Shown here: piece by piece, positions 17,869 through 29,558 of the stretch
How positions within the stretch are numbered: position 1 is the stretch's first letter
Layout of the letters: the number at the start of each line of letters is the position of its first letter
Assembly (NCBI RefSeq): GCF_004362895.1
Contig: NZ_SNXI01000005.1
Coordinates: forward strand, 124,001 to 188,000
Origin: Idiomarina aquatica
GTDB taxonomy: Bacteria > Pseudomonadota > Gammaproteobacteria > Enterobacterales > Alteromonadaceae
DNA: 64,000 nt
Reading direction: 5' to 3'
Program-made: the position numbers and the translations under genes
Notes under the pieces: model-generated
Told to the model about the DNA's origin: nothing
Database searches by the model: none
The model's input: the letters and a program-made list of their open reading frames with translations, nothing else

Positions 17869-18772
17869 CCGGCTTAGCCAACACCACCGCGTTTTTACCT
17901 GCGCTTTTTGCCTGATACATAGCCTTGTCAGCCATATCGATAATGCTTTCGACCGTATGCCCCTGAGAGAGTTGGTCGCACTGGCATAAGCCGATAGATA
18001 AAGTAACAGGCAAGTGTTCTGACGCGATACCCGAGACTAATTGTGTGCGTAACCGCTCCATCATCTGTTGGGCATTTTCTGCTGAAATCATCGGATGAAT
18101 GGTGGCAAACTCATCGCCACCAATACGGGCAACATGATCAGAGTGACGACTGCACGAGGTAATCATCTTACCAATAGCCTGCAACACCTCATCGCCATAT
18201 TGATGACCAAACTTGTCATTCACCTCTTTAAAGTCATCCAAATCGATAAAACCGACCGCGAAAGGCGTGCCATGCTCAGCTAGCTGTTGCAGTTCTTCAT
18301 TCAGTTGAGCCACAAACGCACGGCGGTTCATCACGCCGGTTAAATGGTCGGTTAAGGCCTGGCGCTTTTCAAATTCCAGCTCGCGGCGGATCTTCTCTTC
18401 GGCTTGTTGCTGGAGGGTATAATCGCGAACAATGGCAACGCCGTAAAGCGCACCGTCGACATCCATTTGATTAAGCATGATATCCACGTAAAACGTGACA
18501 CCGCTGCGTTTTACCGCAGGAAACCGCAGGCCATTGCCCATAGAGCGTTTACCCGGGTGCTCAAAAAAGTGCTTTAAATGCCCCGCATGCGCCTGTCGAA
18601 ACTCGACCGGAATGAGTTGATCAAGCGGCAAATCAATCAAGCCACTTGAACTATAATCAAACATAGTTGCTGCGGCCATATTGGCGGCGACAATAGTCCC
18701 TGCCTGGTCAATAACCAGGGCACCATCCGGAATGATTTCTAAGAATTCACGAAAGGTCTTTTCAATTTCCAT
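17861..18772 (-). CDS. PAS-GGDEF diguanylate cyclase
   Basis: This 303-residue cytoplasmic protein has a PAS domain (about 10-125) and a GGDEF domain (about 135-300). The active-site motif is intact (RIGGDEFA). An RxxD allosteric inhibition site (RHSD) sits at the standard spacing before it. It should make cyclic di-GMP under product feedback. It begins one base after the stop of the upstream PAS-GGDEF-EAL gene, so a synthase and a phosphodiesterase are co-expressed. Confidence 0.92.
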   Translation of the reverse strand: MEIEKTFREFLEIIPDGALVIDQAGTIVAANMAAATMFDYSSSGLIDLPLDQLIPVEFRQAHAGHLKHFFEHPGKRSMGNGLRFPAVKRSGVTFYVDIMLNQMDVDGALYGVAIVRDYTLQQQAEEKIRRELEFEKRQALTDHLTGVMNRRAFVAQLNEELQQLAEHGTPFAVGFIDLDDFKEVNDKFGHQYGDEVLQAIGKMITSCSRHSDHVARIGGDEFATIHPMISAENAQQMMERLRTQLVSGIASEHLPVTLSIGLCQCDQLSQGHTVESIIDMADKAMYQAKSAGKNAVVLAKPAN

Positions 18773-18773
18773 A

Positions 18774-20378
18774 TTAATTCAACCACTGCGATATGTGCGG
18801 CGCCGGCCTACCGATGTAATAACCCTGCAAGTATTCGATTTGTTGCTGAGTCAGATAGCCGTTAATGGCTTCGTTTTCGACAAATTCAGCAACCATCGGT
18901 ATATTCAGTTCGCGGCAGATACTGATCATGCCATTTAAAATACTGGCATTGCTTTTATCTTCCAGAATGTTCTTGATGATACTGCCGTCAATTTTTAAAT
19001 AATCAGGATGCAGTTGAATCAAACGCGAAAAGTTTGAGTAGCCCACACCAAAGTCATCAATGGCTATTTTAGCTCCTCGTTGACGGACTTGCTGTGCAAA
19101 TTCCTCGACCGCTGAAAAATCCTCGGTCGATTCAGTCTCTGTGATTTCAAAAATCAGTTGCGCTGCGGGATGTTGGTCGAGAGTTGTCAGGATGAATTCC
19201 ACGGTCTGCGGATTAAGGATATCCTCGATAGAAACATTAACCGATATCGCAACCTGATGACGTTCCGATTGCACCATCGCCTGTTGTACAACCGAGCGGG
19301 TGATTTGACTGTAATAACGCGTGGTTTTCGCTTTGTCTAAAAACAAACCGGGCGGCAGGTCATTTTTACCGTCACGTAAGCGCACCAGCGCCTCATAATA
19401 ATCCACGTGCTGACCATTACTACTCTTTATCGGCTGGTAATAATTAACAAAATTATCATTGTCCAGCGCAGCCTGAATCTTCGGCATCCAGTTAATTTGG
19501 TGCGAATGACTAAAGTCACGCTCTTTAACACACTCTATTTGGTACCCGGAAAACACTTTTTTAGCTTTTGCCAGAGCGCTTTCCGCCAGCTGAATAAGCT
19601 TTTTACGGCCAACTCCCATACCTAATGCAATATCAATTTCAACATCGCCGCCATCGACTGTGAACTGCGCTTTGGCGAGTGCATCGTAGTATTGCTGTAA
19701 GTGAACTTCAAACAGGTTTGGGATCATTCTAAAATCGGCGGCAATGGCAAACTTATCGCCATAGAGCCGGTAAATATTCAACCGACTCTCGGATAAGTAC
19801 TGAGCTGACCAATTGCTGAATGCGCGCAGTAACTGGTCACCAAACTCGAGGCCATAAAAGTCCACAAACGAACGAAATTTGCGAATATCTAATATCGCTA
19901 AACATTGTGCCCGAGCTTTTTTCAGGTCATTAAGCAAATCAACACGGGTTGCCAACCCGGTTACTGCGTCAAAACGCGTTTCGTTGAGGAGTTCATCCAG
20001 ATAGACTTCGCGGGAGATATCCTGTAGCAACAAGACAATTTCTGACAACTGTTCATTTTCGAATAACGGAATAGTCAAGCACTTAAACCAGGCACCGCTG
20101 TCCTTGTCAGTTGTCGTTGCGGAAACCAACCGCACAATGCCATTCCAGCTCTGCTTAAACTCAATCGCGTAGTTTATCCGATCGGTTAATTGGTCACGGT
20201 TGGATGGCTCAATAAATTGCGTAAAACGTGTGCCAATAACGGCAGCATCAGTGTGTAACTGCTTCTGAAGTGACTCGCTGATAAAGACAACTCGCCCGTG
20301 CGCATCCAAGCGTGCACACAATGCGGAAGATTCTAATGCCGCAACATATTGCGAGAGCAATTGTTGATTATGCACCAA
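18774..20378 (-). CDS. PAS-GGDEF(degenerate)-EAL cyclic di-GMP phosphodiesterase
   Basis: The 534-residue protein has an N-terminal PAS region (about 10-120) and a GGDEF domain whose motif has decayed to YGDKF, so it is unlikely to synthesise c-di-GMP. The EAL domain has its key residues: YEALVRLRDG, NVSIED, ETES, IDDFGVGYSN, VAEFVEN and QGYYIGRP. It probably hydrolyses c-di-GMP. No membrane segment is seen. It heads a two-gene operon with the PAS-GGDEF cyclase. Confidence 0.9.
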   Translation of the reverse strand: MVHNQQLLSQYVAALESSALCARLDAHGRVVFISESLQKQLHTDAAVIGTRFTQFIEPSNRDQLTDRINYAIEFKQSWNGIVRLVSATTTDKDSGAWFKCLTIPLFENEQLSEIVLLLQDISREVYLDELLNETRFDAVTGLATRVDLLNDLKKARAQCLAILDIRKFRSFVDFYGLEFGDQLLRAFSNWSAQYLSESRLNIYRLYGDKFAIAADFRMIPNLFEVHLQQYYDALAKAQFTVDGGDVEIDIALGMGVGRKKLIQLAESALAKAKKVFSGYQIECVKERDFSHSHQINWMPKIQAALDNDNFVNYYQPIKSSNGQHVDYYEALVRLRDGKNDLPPGLFLDKAKTTRYYSQITRSVVQQAMVQSERHQVAISVNVSIEDILNPQTVEFILTTLDQHPAAQLIFEITETESTEDFSAVEEFAQQVRQRGAKIAIDDFGVGYSNFSRLIQLHPDYLKIDGSIIKNILEDKSNASILNGMISICRELNIPMVAEFVENEAINGYLTQQQIEYLQGYYIGRPAPHISQWLN

Positions 20379-20445
20379 CGACCCCTTAACAACGACTGTA
20401 ATGTGAATTTTTTATTATTATCGTTCTACTCTAACCCGACTGGAA

Positions 20446-21000
20446 TTAAATTGCGACATTGCAATAACAACCATTTGCAACTGTGTTTACCCAGCCACCG
20501 TTGGCTTTTAACTTGTTGCTGTTGATTTCGGGTAGCAGTTGTTCGACAAAGCTCGTTTCAGTAGTACAAAACGCACCATCAGCATATGGTCCCAAATACA
20601 CTAACTGCTGGTTCGCGTTATAAATAATCACCGCTGGTGTTGACGGTAGCAGTGTTTTTAATTCGGGGTATTGATCGATATCAATGGTGATATTGTGACC
20701 ACCTTGCACCTTGACTGAACGTTCTGTAGCTTGCTGGTGCGCGCGTGTACGCCAGTTGCATTGGCAACTCTCCGCGAATACGTGAAAAACCGATGAGCTC
20801 AGGTCCGGCGCAATGTGTTGCAATTGGCTAGCCAGCCGCTGCTCAAAGTCATTACTACTGACCTGCTGCTGTAAACGGCCCTCGGCATCGAACCATACCA
20901 AGCGCGCCTCCAGCAGCCACCAAAGACCAACCAGAACGGCACCAAACCAAGCTACGATCAACAGCCACAGGCTGCGCTGACGCCAGCGTTTAGACAGCAA
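20446..21000 (-). CDS. Membrane-anchored thioredoxin-like protein (DUF6436-like)
   Basis: The 184-residue frame opens at a TTG (21000), with an N-terminal transmembrane helix (about 11-30) and a periplasmic domain. Cysteines occur as SCQC, FCTTE and CYC. The APAVIIYNANQQLVYLGPY stretch resembles the core strands of a thioredoxin-like fold. My recollection places it in DUF6436; no activity is known. It overlaps the broken small gene upstream by 11 bases, which suggests translational coupling. Confidence 0.6.
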   Translation of the reverse strand: MLSKRWRQRSLWLLIVAWFGAVLVGLWWLLEARLVWFDAEGRLQQQVSSNDFEQRLASQLQHIAPDLSSSVFHVFAESCQCNWRTRAHQQATERSVKVQGGHNITIDIDQYPELKTLLPSTPAVIIYNANQQLVYLGPYADGAFCTTETSFVEQLLPEINSNKLKANGGWVNTVANGCYCNVAI

Positions 21001-21161
21001 AGCGCTCCACCTGCTGACGCAACCGCTCTGCCGCCTCGGCCATTTGCTGCGCTTTACGATCGTTACTATCGACCAAACGCTGCTCCTGATCGGATACCAT
21101 GCGCAAGCAAAACACCAGTAAACACGCGGTGTGCGGAAAGAACCCAGGGGTAAGTGGTCAT
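20990..21161 (-). pseudogene. Frameshifted gene for a 56-residue membrane-anchored coiled-coil protein
   Basis: An ATG at 21161 has a good ribosome site (AGAGG, 5 bases away) and reads MTTYPW, then leaves frame. Removing one G from the GGG run at about 21143-21145 gives a continuous 56-residue protein: MTTYPWFFPH, a short hydrophobic segment (TACLLVFCLRM), then a charged helix (QEQRLVDSNDRKAQ...RLRQQVERF). It ends at TAA (20990), overlapping the DUF6436-like start. The span is 172 bases, one more than a multiple of three. It may be a real mutation, an assembly indel or, less likely, programmed frameshifting. Confidence 0.65.
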
Positions 21162-21273
21162 GAAAGCCTCTAACACAGCAAGTACAGACGTTTTTACGTT
21201 AATTAGCCTAAGGCTGGATTAATCGTCTGAGATAAATATAATGACGCCTTTTTAGACAATTGGCCACTTTTTT

Positions 21274-21999
21274 ATGTATGAACGTTCAAAAATAGTTAAG
21301 CGCATCGCAACCCCGTCAATCGCTCTGTCGGCTTTGTTGGCCACCACGCCGATAGCGGCAGAACAATATTGGTCTGATACCAGCTTAACTTACTTGTATG
21401 GCGACGATTACGAGGTTGGCGATAGTGATCGGCAAGTGCTTACCCTTGAATACGTCTCGGGCTATAGCTGGGGCAAATTGTTTAGCTTCGCTGATCGGTT
21501 AGAATCGGGAAATGGTGATACCGAAACCTATATCGAGGTGTCACCTGAAGTTTATCTTACCGAGCACAGCGACAGTTGGGTTAGTAACACCAGCGTTACC
21601 ACCACGGTAGAAATCGGTGATGGCTTTACCCACTACCTTTATGGTTTGGGTGTCGCTTTCAATGCTCCGGGGTTCGACTACTTAGAGCTGGACGCTTATC
21701 GCCGCAATAACGACGGGTTCGCCAATAACTACCAGTTAACGGCAACCTGGGCCACCTCCTTTAGCTTAGGTAATAGCCGCTGGTTATATGATGGTTTTAT
21801 TGACTATGCTTCGGGAATTTCCGGCGTTGGTCCGGCAAACCTTAACTTCACCTCGCAGCTGAAACTGGATATTGCCCCCTACCTGGAATTAAAAAGCCCA
21901 CTTTACGTGGGCCTGGAATATGTTTACTGGCGCAACAAGTTTTATATTGACGGAGTAAACGAGCATAATCCGAACTTGCTGCTAAAGTGGCATTTTTAA
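21274..21999 (+). CDS. Outer-membrane channel protein, OmpK/Tsx-like
   Basis: The 241-residue protein has a signal peptide ending near PIAAEQ and a beta-strand-rich body that finishes in an aromatic residue (LLLKWHF), the usual outer-membrane insertion signal. The pattern (YWSDTSLTYLYGDDYE, LEYVSGYSWGKLFSFADR) resembles the nucleoside-specific Tsx/OmpK family. With nupC-udk nearby a nucleoside role is possible, but they are not in one operon. No strong ribosome site precedes the ATG. Confidence 0.72.
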   Translation: MYERSKIVKRIATPSIALSALLATTPIAAEQYWSDTSLTYLYGDDYEVGDSDRQVLTLEYVSGYSWGKLFSFADRLESGNGDTETYIEVSPEVYLTEHSDSWVSNTSVTTTVEIGDGFTHYLYGLGVAFNAPGFDYLELDAYRRNNDGFANNYQLTATWATSFSLGNSRWLYDGFIDYASGISGVGPANLNFTSQLKLDIAPYLELKSPLYVGLEYVYWRNKFYIDGVNEHNPNLLLKWHF

Positions 22000-22000
22000 G

Positions 22001-22561
22001 CTAAAAGCGATAAGTCATACCCAGGTTAATGGACGACAATTCAAAGTAATCTTCGTCCATTAGCCTCAACCAATCCAAGTAAAAACCCAGCTGTTGTGAT
22101 GTTTTTACTTCAAAGCCGGCACCCACACTCAAGCCGCTCTCTGCACCCGATGCGCCACCACTGCTAATTTCGCTGCGTGACCAACCAGCCAACGCATATA
22201 CCGACAATTGATTGGTTAACTGCGCCTGCGGTTTTGCCAATAAACTGACCGCGTAATCTAATTCCACTTCGCTATTAATCGACGTACCCGGCATAACTTC
22301 ATAACTGATGGTGTCGCTGGCTACGCCAAAACCTAAACGTGCCTCGACCGCCACATTAGGATGAATCGTCTGCCCAACCGCAAAGCTCAGCACATTAGGT
22401 TTAGCAGTCGGAATGTCCGCCGCTCCCGAATCCGCACTGAACTGGCTACCCTGCACCGCAATGTAATAATCATTCCATTGCATGGGTTGTTGCGCCAAAG
22501 CGGACGTTGACGCCAGCGCAGACAAAGTAACCAATGATAGCTTTTTAAATATACCTTGCAT
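22001..22561 (-). CDS. Outer-membrane beta-barrel protein
   Basis: This 186-residue protein has a signal peptide (cleavage near ALAQQ). Eight or so amphipathic strands end in Phe (NLGMTYRF), typical of small OmpA/OmpX-like barrels. The ligand is unknown. It is convergent with the OmpK-like gene, with the stop codons adjacent. Confidence 0.75.
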   Translation of the reverse strand: MQGIFKKLSLVTLSALASTSALAQQPMQWNDYYIAVQGSQFSADSGAADIPTAKPNVLSFAVGQTIHPNVAVEARLGFGVASDTISYEVMPGTSINSEVELDYAVSLLAKPQAQLTNQLSVYALAGWSRSEISSGGASGAESGLSVGAGFEVKTSQQLGFYLDWLRLMDEDYFELSSINLGMTYRF

Positions 22562-22711
22562 TATTTCCTCTTCCTTAAGGGGCCAAAAGTTTCCCTATGA
22601 TAGCACTCCATATAACAAACAACAGGTCTGTCCGGCGAATTCCTTTGTCAGAGATAAACGACTAACTTAAGGAGATTTAGCCTGCTGTTACAGTCTAAAT
22701 TTGGTAAAGTC

Positions 22712-24892
22712 TTAAAAGTTCAACGCGAAGTTGAGTGCCAGATGTCTTTCAGCAGCCTTCAGTCCGCTGATAGCAGGGTTATCGGGCTCGTAACCCTGAA
22801 CACTGCTGTAATGCCAATAGTCACGATTAAACACATTAAACAGCCCTATATTTATATCGATATTATTAGCCGGATACCAACTCACTAACCAGTCTACCGT
22901 CGCGTAACCCGCGCTTTCATACAAAGGTTCGGCATCACTACTTTCAAGCTCGGGTTGTCCATCATATGCGGTGAGTACCCAACGGCTTTGCCAGTCACCA
23001 GAACCGGGCTTATAACTTAGTTCAAACACGCCATGAGCCGGCGCAACACCGGCTAACTCTCTGCCGCTTCTGTCATCTTCCCCGGTGCTGTAAGAAAGTG
23101 CGACCTGACTTGCCCAGCGAGGGTTCCAATTTTGCTGCCACTCTAGTTCAACTCCTTTGATAGAAACACGATCCCGGTTAACGGATTGAAAAATCAACAA
23201 CCCCTGCTGCGGATCAACCCCCTGCGGCGCCCGTGACTCGATAAAATCCCTGTAGCTGTTGTCGTAAACGGCTAACTGCCAGCGGCCCTCATCAAAACGT
23301 TGTCTAAATCCAGCTTCCAGGCTGTAGCCACGTTCTGCCTTAAGATCAGGATTGGAGATAGCCAACACCCCAAACTGAGGATAATACAAGCCGACATTCA
23401 CGTCGGCAAAAGGTGGCGCGCGATAGCCTCGAGCGTACTGTGCAAAAACTTCGCTACGCTTGCTACTCTGCCATAATAACCCAAGTTTTGGCAGCCACGC
23501 ATCCTCGCTTAAATCGGTTACGTCGGCTTGCGGGTAGCGCTCAGCGAACAAAGCATCGGGCTGGTTTTCTAACTCATAGTATTCATAGCGCAGCCCTGGG
23601 ATTAACGTCACGTTGGGCATTAATTTGGGCATTAATGCAATCTCGTTATGCACGTAAACGCCCAGTTCTCGAACTTCGGTGGTAGGGAAGTCACGTAACG
23701 GGAATTGTTCACCCAGTAATACTTTTGTGGATTCGGCAGTCTCCAAGTTTAGTTGCTCAGCATCACGTAGATCAGTATACGTTGACTTTAGCCACTCAAA
23801 ACCGTAGCCCAATTGTTGATCAACATCACCGATACGCAAGCTACTGGCAAAGTCTGCGCCAACACCATACAGCCGATGTTGGTAGGAAAAATCGCGCTCA
23901 ATAAATAATGCGGGATCCGCTGACAGTCGCTGTTCATCCGTGTATTGTTGCGCCTCACTGTTTTGTATGAACAACCGTGACTGCATCGAGTCAGCAAAAT
24001 CCAGATCCCGGATGTCATATTCAAGTAATGCGCGCCATTGCTCTCGTTGATCATCAGCCTGCATCGCTGTGGTGTTAGTAAGCCTTCCGGTACCGATGAT
24101 TGATTCAATTTGGGTGTCACGTTCATCATTAAGCGCATCAACACTTAGCTTTATTTCACCAGCGGCTAAACGCGATTCAAAACTCAGTAAAACCGCTTGT
24201 TGGCGATGATGTTGAGGATCAACATGGCGTTCTTCACCATATTGAGCAGCGGCACCTAATAACCAACGATTTCCGTCTTTTTCAGCTGCAACAGCTGTCA
24301 TCAGGCGCGCCTGATTTTTATCGCTATCAAAACCGCTACGAAAAACACCGGCAAACGATTCACCCAATAGCAAGTCATCTGCATCCAACAATTCAATCGC
24401 AACTACACCGCCTAACGCCTTACTGCCATATAGTGTCGATGCCGGGCCACGCAACACCTCGACTTGGTTAACTAAGCCTAATTCAAGCAATCCTCGCCCA
24501 CTATTAGAAAAGCTACCTACAGCAAACTGCTCCGCTACAGGAACCTGGTCGACAATAATTGATGTGCGATTTCCGCCAATGCCACGCACTCTAAAGCCGT
24601 CATTGCCAAAGCGTGTACTGCTCTCATCAACACTAACACCAACTTGGTAGCGAACCATATCTGCCGCATCAATGACCAGGTTTTGTTGCAACTGTTGCTG
24701 ATCAATTATGCTGACAGTTCCTGCAACGTCAGAAACTGCCCGCGGCTGGCGTGTTGCCACCACGGTAATACGCTCAATCGACGCATCATTAACTTGTTGG
24801 TTGTCTGTTTGCTGCGCAAAAACAACGGGGCTAAATAGCCCCGTTGTCACAGCAAACAAAACACCCGCTAAACCCATGTGTTTTTGCTGCAT
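22712..24892 (-). CDS. TonB-dependent receptor, heme/hemoglobin-receptor-like
   Basis: The 726-residue protein has a signal peptide, a plug domain (ITVVATRQPR; LRGPASTLYGSKALGG) and a 22-strand barrel ending in LNFALNF. The barrel carries YRAPPF and NPDL, close to the FRAP and NPNL boxes of heme/hemoglobin receptors. It starts three bases after the stop of the cytochrome cd1 gene, with GAGGTG inside that gene's end as ribosome site. The two are therefore co-transcribed. The ligand may be heme or a heme-like tetrapyrrole, which is an inference. Confidence 0.85.
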   Translation of the reverse strand: MQQKHMGLAGVLFAVTTGLFSPVVFAQQTDNQQVNDASIERITVVATRQPRAVSDVAGTVSIIDQQQLQQNLVIDAADMVRYQVGVSVDESSTRFGNDGFRVRGIGGNRTSIIVDQVPVAEQFAVGSFSNSGRGLLELGLVNQVEVLRGPASTLYGSKALGGVVAIELLDADDLLLGESFAGVFRSGFDSDKNQARLMTAVAAEKDGNRWLLGAAAQYGEERHVDPQHHRQQAVLLSFESRLAAGEIKLSVDALNDERDTQIESIIGTGRLTNTTAMQADDQREQWRALLEYDIRDLDFADSMQSRLFIQNSEAQQYTDEQRLSADPALFIERDFSYQHRLYGVGADFASSLRIGDVDQQLGYGFEWLKSTYTDLRDAEQLNLETAESTKVLLGEQFPLRDFPTTEVRELGVYVHNEIALMPKLMPNVTLIPGLRYEYYELENQPDALFAERYPQADVTDLSEDAWLPKLGLLWQSSKRSEVFAQYARGYRAPPFADVNVGLYYPQFGVLAISNPDLKAERGYSLEAGFRQRFDEGRWQLAVYDNSYRDFIESRAPQGVDPQQGLLIFQSVNRDRVSIKGVELEWQQNWNPRWASQVALSYSTGEDDRSGRELAGVAPAHGVFELSYKPGSGDWQSRWVLTAYDGQPELESSDAEPLYESAGYATVDWLVSWYPANNIDINIGLFNVFNRDYWHYSSVQGYEPDNPAISGLKAAERHLALNFALNF

Positions 24893-24895
24893 CGT

Positions 24896-27037
<2,142 letters not shown>

Positions 27038-27094
27038 TTAGGCGACTTTTTATTCTTTAGCTATTAACTAAAGTGAGTGTTTTCAGGTTCTTAT

Positions 27095-27118
27095 GTGATA
27101 TCCACAAGTGGGTATCAC
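27095..27118. other. Hairpin over the stop codon of the metallo-beta-lactamase gene
   Basis: GTGATATCC and GGGTATCAC form a 9-bp stem with one wobble. The TGA stop (27115-27117) lies within the stem. There is no T-tract, so termination is uncertain. Confidence 0.45.
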
Positions 27119-28473
27119 AGGTGATAAACGCCCTGATAGTCCGCAATGTCGACGTCAAAGTTAGTTGTCTGCGACAAGTGATCACGAAACGCTTCCATCG
27201 CGTCAGGTTCGCCATGAACCAATTGAATCGGCGTGTCAGCACGCAATTCAGATGCTTTCAGCCAGTCTGTGAGTTCACTGTAGTCAGCATGCCCTGACAA
27301 GCCGTCAAGTTGCCGCACACGTGCTTTAACCGGCAGCCAGCTGCCATGAACCTTGATTGATTCCACACCTTGCAACATTTTCGCACCGCGTGTGCCACCA
27401 GCCTGATGCCCACTAAATAATACGGTAGCGCGGTGGTCCGCAAGCCAGCGCTTAAAGTGATGCAAAATACGCCCACCGGTGGCCATGCCGCTACCGGCAA
27501 TAATAATATGTGGGCCATTTTGCGATGCGATAGCCTTTGACTCATCGACACTGCGCGTATAGATAACGGTGTTAAAAGCACGTTGACAGTCATCATTGCT
27601 TAAACGATGAAGCTTATGGTGACGCCGATAAATTTCGGTCACGTTAATGGCCATTGGCGAGTCAAGAAAAATAGGTTGTTTCGGAACCCGTCCTTCTGCC
27701 ATCAATTTAACTAATAAGTGTTGCATCAGCTGCGCACGGCCAACAGAGAAAGCTGGTATCATCAGCACCCCGCCGCCCGATGCGCATTCGTTAACAACTT
27801 CAGCCAGCTGCTGCTCAGCACTGTCTGTCGCTTCGTGACGGCGATCACCGTAAGTCGATTCAAGTAATAACAAATCAACGGCGGGTAGTTTTTCGGCAGG
27901 ATACATCATGATGTCGTTGGGCCGGCCTATATCACCGGAAAAGGCCACCCGTTTACCTTCGGCCTCGATAATAACGCTGGCTGCACCCAAAATATGCCCG
28001 GCCGGTTGCAAGGTAACCTGGATATCACCAATCGCAAATTGCTGATGGAACTCAACACTTTGAAAGAGTTTTATACTGGCATTGGCTGTTGCTTCGTCAT
28101 ATAGCGGTTGTGGATCTTTATGCTTACTCAAGCCGTGCTTACCCAGGAACTTGGCATCTTCTTCCTGAATTCGACCACTGTCAGCCAACATTATCTGGCA
28201 AAGTTCGGTGGTCGCTTGATGCGCAAACACAGGGCCCCGGTAGCCTTCTTTATAGAGTACCGGGACAAAGCCGGAATGGTCGAGATGCGCATGCGTTAGC
28301 ACCACACCGTCGACGTGGTTTATGCCCATCGGCAAAGGCTGCCAATTGCGTTTGCGCAGCCATTTATAGCCCTGAAATAACCCACAATCGACTAAAATAC
28401 GTGTGTTTTCGGTCTCGACTAAATACTTGGAGCCGGAGACTGTTTCTGTACCACCTAAAAAAATGATTTTCAT
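27115..28473 (-). CDS. MBL-fold RNA-type metallo-hydrolase (beta-CASP)
   Basis: The 452-residue protein has the metallo-beta-lactamase motif THAHLDHSG near residue 60. The beta-CASP and C-terminal features of the RNase J/CPSF-73-like group are present (SGMATGGR; HADYSEL). The family cleaves RNA. Related single-protein bacterial members are usually annotated as exonuclease- or endonuclease-like with unclear substrates. The ATG is preceded by GGAGG (GAGGCCGGTTATG). No operon partner is evident. Confidence 0.85.
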   Translation of the reverse strand: MKIIFLGGTETVSGSKYLVETENTRILVDCGLFQGYKWLRKRNWQPLPMGINHVDGVVLTHAHLDHSGFVPVLYKEGYRGPVFAHQATTELCQIMLADSGRIQEEDAKFLGKHGLSKHKDPQPLYDEATANASIKLFQSVEFHQQFAIGDIQVTLQPAGHILGAASVIIEAEGKRVAFSGDIGRPNDIMMYPAEKLPAVDLLLLESTYGDRRHEATDSAEQQLAEVVNECASGGGVLMIPAFSVGRAQLMQHLLVKLMAEGRVPKQPIFLDSPMAINVTEIYRRHHKLHRLSNDDCQRAFNTVIYTRSVDESKAIASQNGPHIIIAGSGMATGGRILHHFKRWLADHRATVLFSGHQAGGTRGAKMLQGVESIKVHGSWLPVKARVRQLDGLSGHADYSELTDWLKASELRADTPIQLVHGEPDAMEAFRDHLSQTTNFDVDIADYQGVYHL

Positions 28474-28500
28474 AACCGGCCTCCTCAGCCTATTTGCGAC

Positions 28501-29415
28501 CTACTGTAAAAACTTTAACCCGCCAACTACGGCTGCAACTTGCGCCTGATTGCATTCTTGCGGAGTAGCACGGGCGCTATCAGGATAAACCTCAGTGGTG
28601 GTGGTATACATGGCATTGGTCATGCTAATGCATAAACCTAAGGAATTAACCGGAAAGCTGATTAAGCCCTCGGTATCAACCGTTGCATCAATCAGTTTGC
28701 CATCCTCATCGGCATCAGCAATGTGCGTTACCTGCCGGACTTCGTTTAAAACCGCTTGCTGAAAGTCCAATTGCAGGTTTTCTGAATCACCCACCAGGTA
28801 AAAACCATCCGGAATATTCCAGTTCGTATTGACTTCGCCCTCGCGTGCCGCTTTAGCAGGACGAAACTCTGAGTTATCGCTGTCAGTAGTTTCATGTAAG
28901 TCGATATGCACAAGAATATCAATGTCTGCTTGTTCCAAATGTTCCATGACCAGTGCACATTCTTGCGCCGGACTGTCATCAATAAACGAGCGATTTGGAT
29001 CGACGGCATCAGGGTTCCAGCGATTAATGGTTTCGTATCCCCACGGACTCAAGCAGGGAAACACCACAAAATTAAAGTGCTCGCTGTAGTTTTCCAATTC
29101 GGTATCGATAAACTGTAAAGCGCCCTGTACACCACTGGTTTCGTAACCGTGCACACCGCCAGTCACTAACACCGTTGGGTTTTCGCTATTCCAGTTTTTA
29201 TTACGCACCACAAACAATGGATACTGCCCTACCGAGTACTCCAGGCTGCCATATTGTTGAATATCAAAGCGTGGCGCCATGGCCTCCAGCTTTGTCAGTA
29301 CCTGCTCGCGATAATCGCGTTTTTTAGTTTGTGCTTGCAACCACTGCATCTTTTCTTCTTCACCCCAGGGCTTGCCTGGCGTACCAATAGGATAAATACG
29401 GTTTTGCTCGGTCAT
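28501..29415 (-). CDS. M14 family zinc carboxypeptidase-like protein
   Basis: It has 304 residues from the ATG at 29415, which has AAGGAG at good spacing; a GTG at 29421 is also in frame. Zinc ligands are visible as GGVHGYETSG (HxxE) and the later DLHE. VDPNRSF and TTTEVYPD (catalytic Glu) follow the M14 order. No signal peptide is seen, so it probably acts in the cytoplasm on peptides or small amide substrates. Confidence 0.8.
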   Translation of the reverse strand: MTEQNRIYPIGTPGKPWGEEEKMQWLQAQTKKRDYREQVLTKLEAMAPRFDIQQYGSLEYSVGQYPLFVVRNKNWNSENPTVLVTGGVHGYETSGVQGALQFIDTELENYSEHFNFVVFPCLSPWGYETINRWNPDAVDPNRSFIDDSPAQECALVMEHLEQADIDILVHIDLHETTDSDNSEFRPAKAAREGEVNTNWNIPDGFYLVGDSENLQLDFQQAVLNEVRQVTHIADADEDGKLIDATVDTEGLISFPVNSLGLCISMTNAMYTTTTEVYPDSARATPQECNQAQVAAVVGGLKFLQ

Positions 29416-29558
29416 GTTCACTCCTTATTCAACAACGTTAGCATGCTACCAGACTAACATAAATCACCTTGGTGATAGCGATATTTAGCTGCTTAAGGTA
29501 CTATGCCAAGATCTGATTATCCTTGTTTCTTTCAGCTGCAAAGAGATCCTCGAATCCA

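Noticed and set aside
18774-20378. Second diguanylate cyclase activity in the GGDEF-EAL protein
   Set aside because: The motif is YGDKF instead of GGDEF, so synthesis is unlikely.
22655-22680. Single CTTAAG near 22670 (and single copies elsewhere) as PmrA boxes
   Set aside because: No second half-site at 11-base spacing. Only the three paired sites near 45-52 kb were kept.
22671-22894. Open frame on the + strand after a TTAAGGAG-like site, beginning at CTG
   Set aside because: No standard start codon, antisense to the TonB receptor end, and the composition fits a shadow frame.
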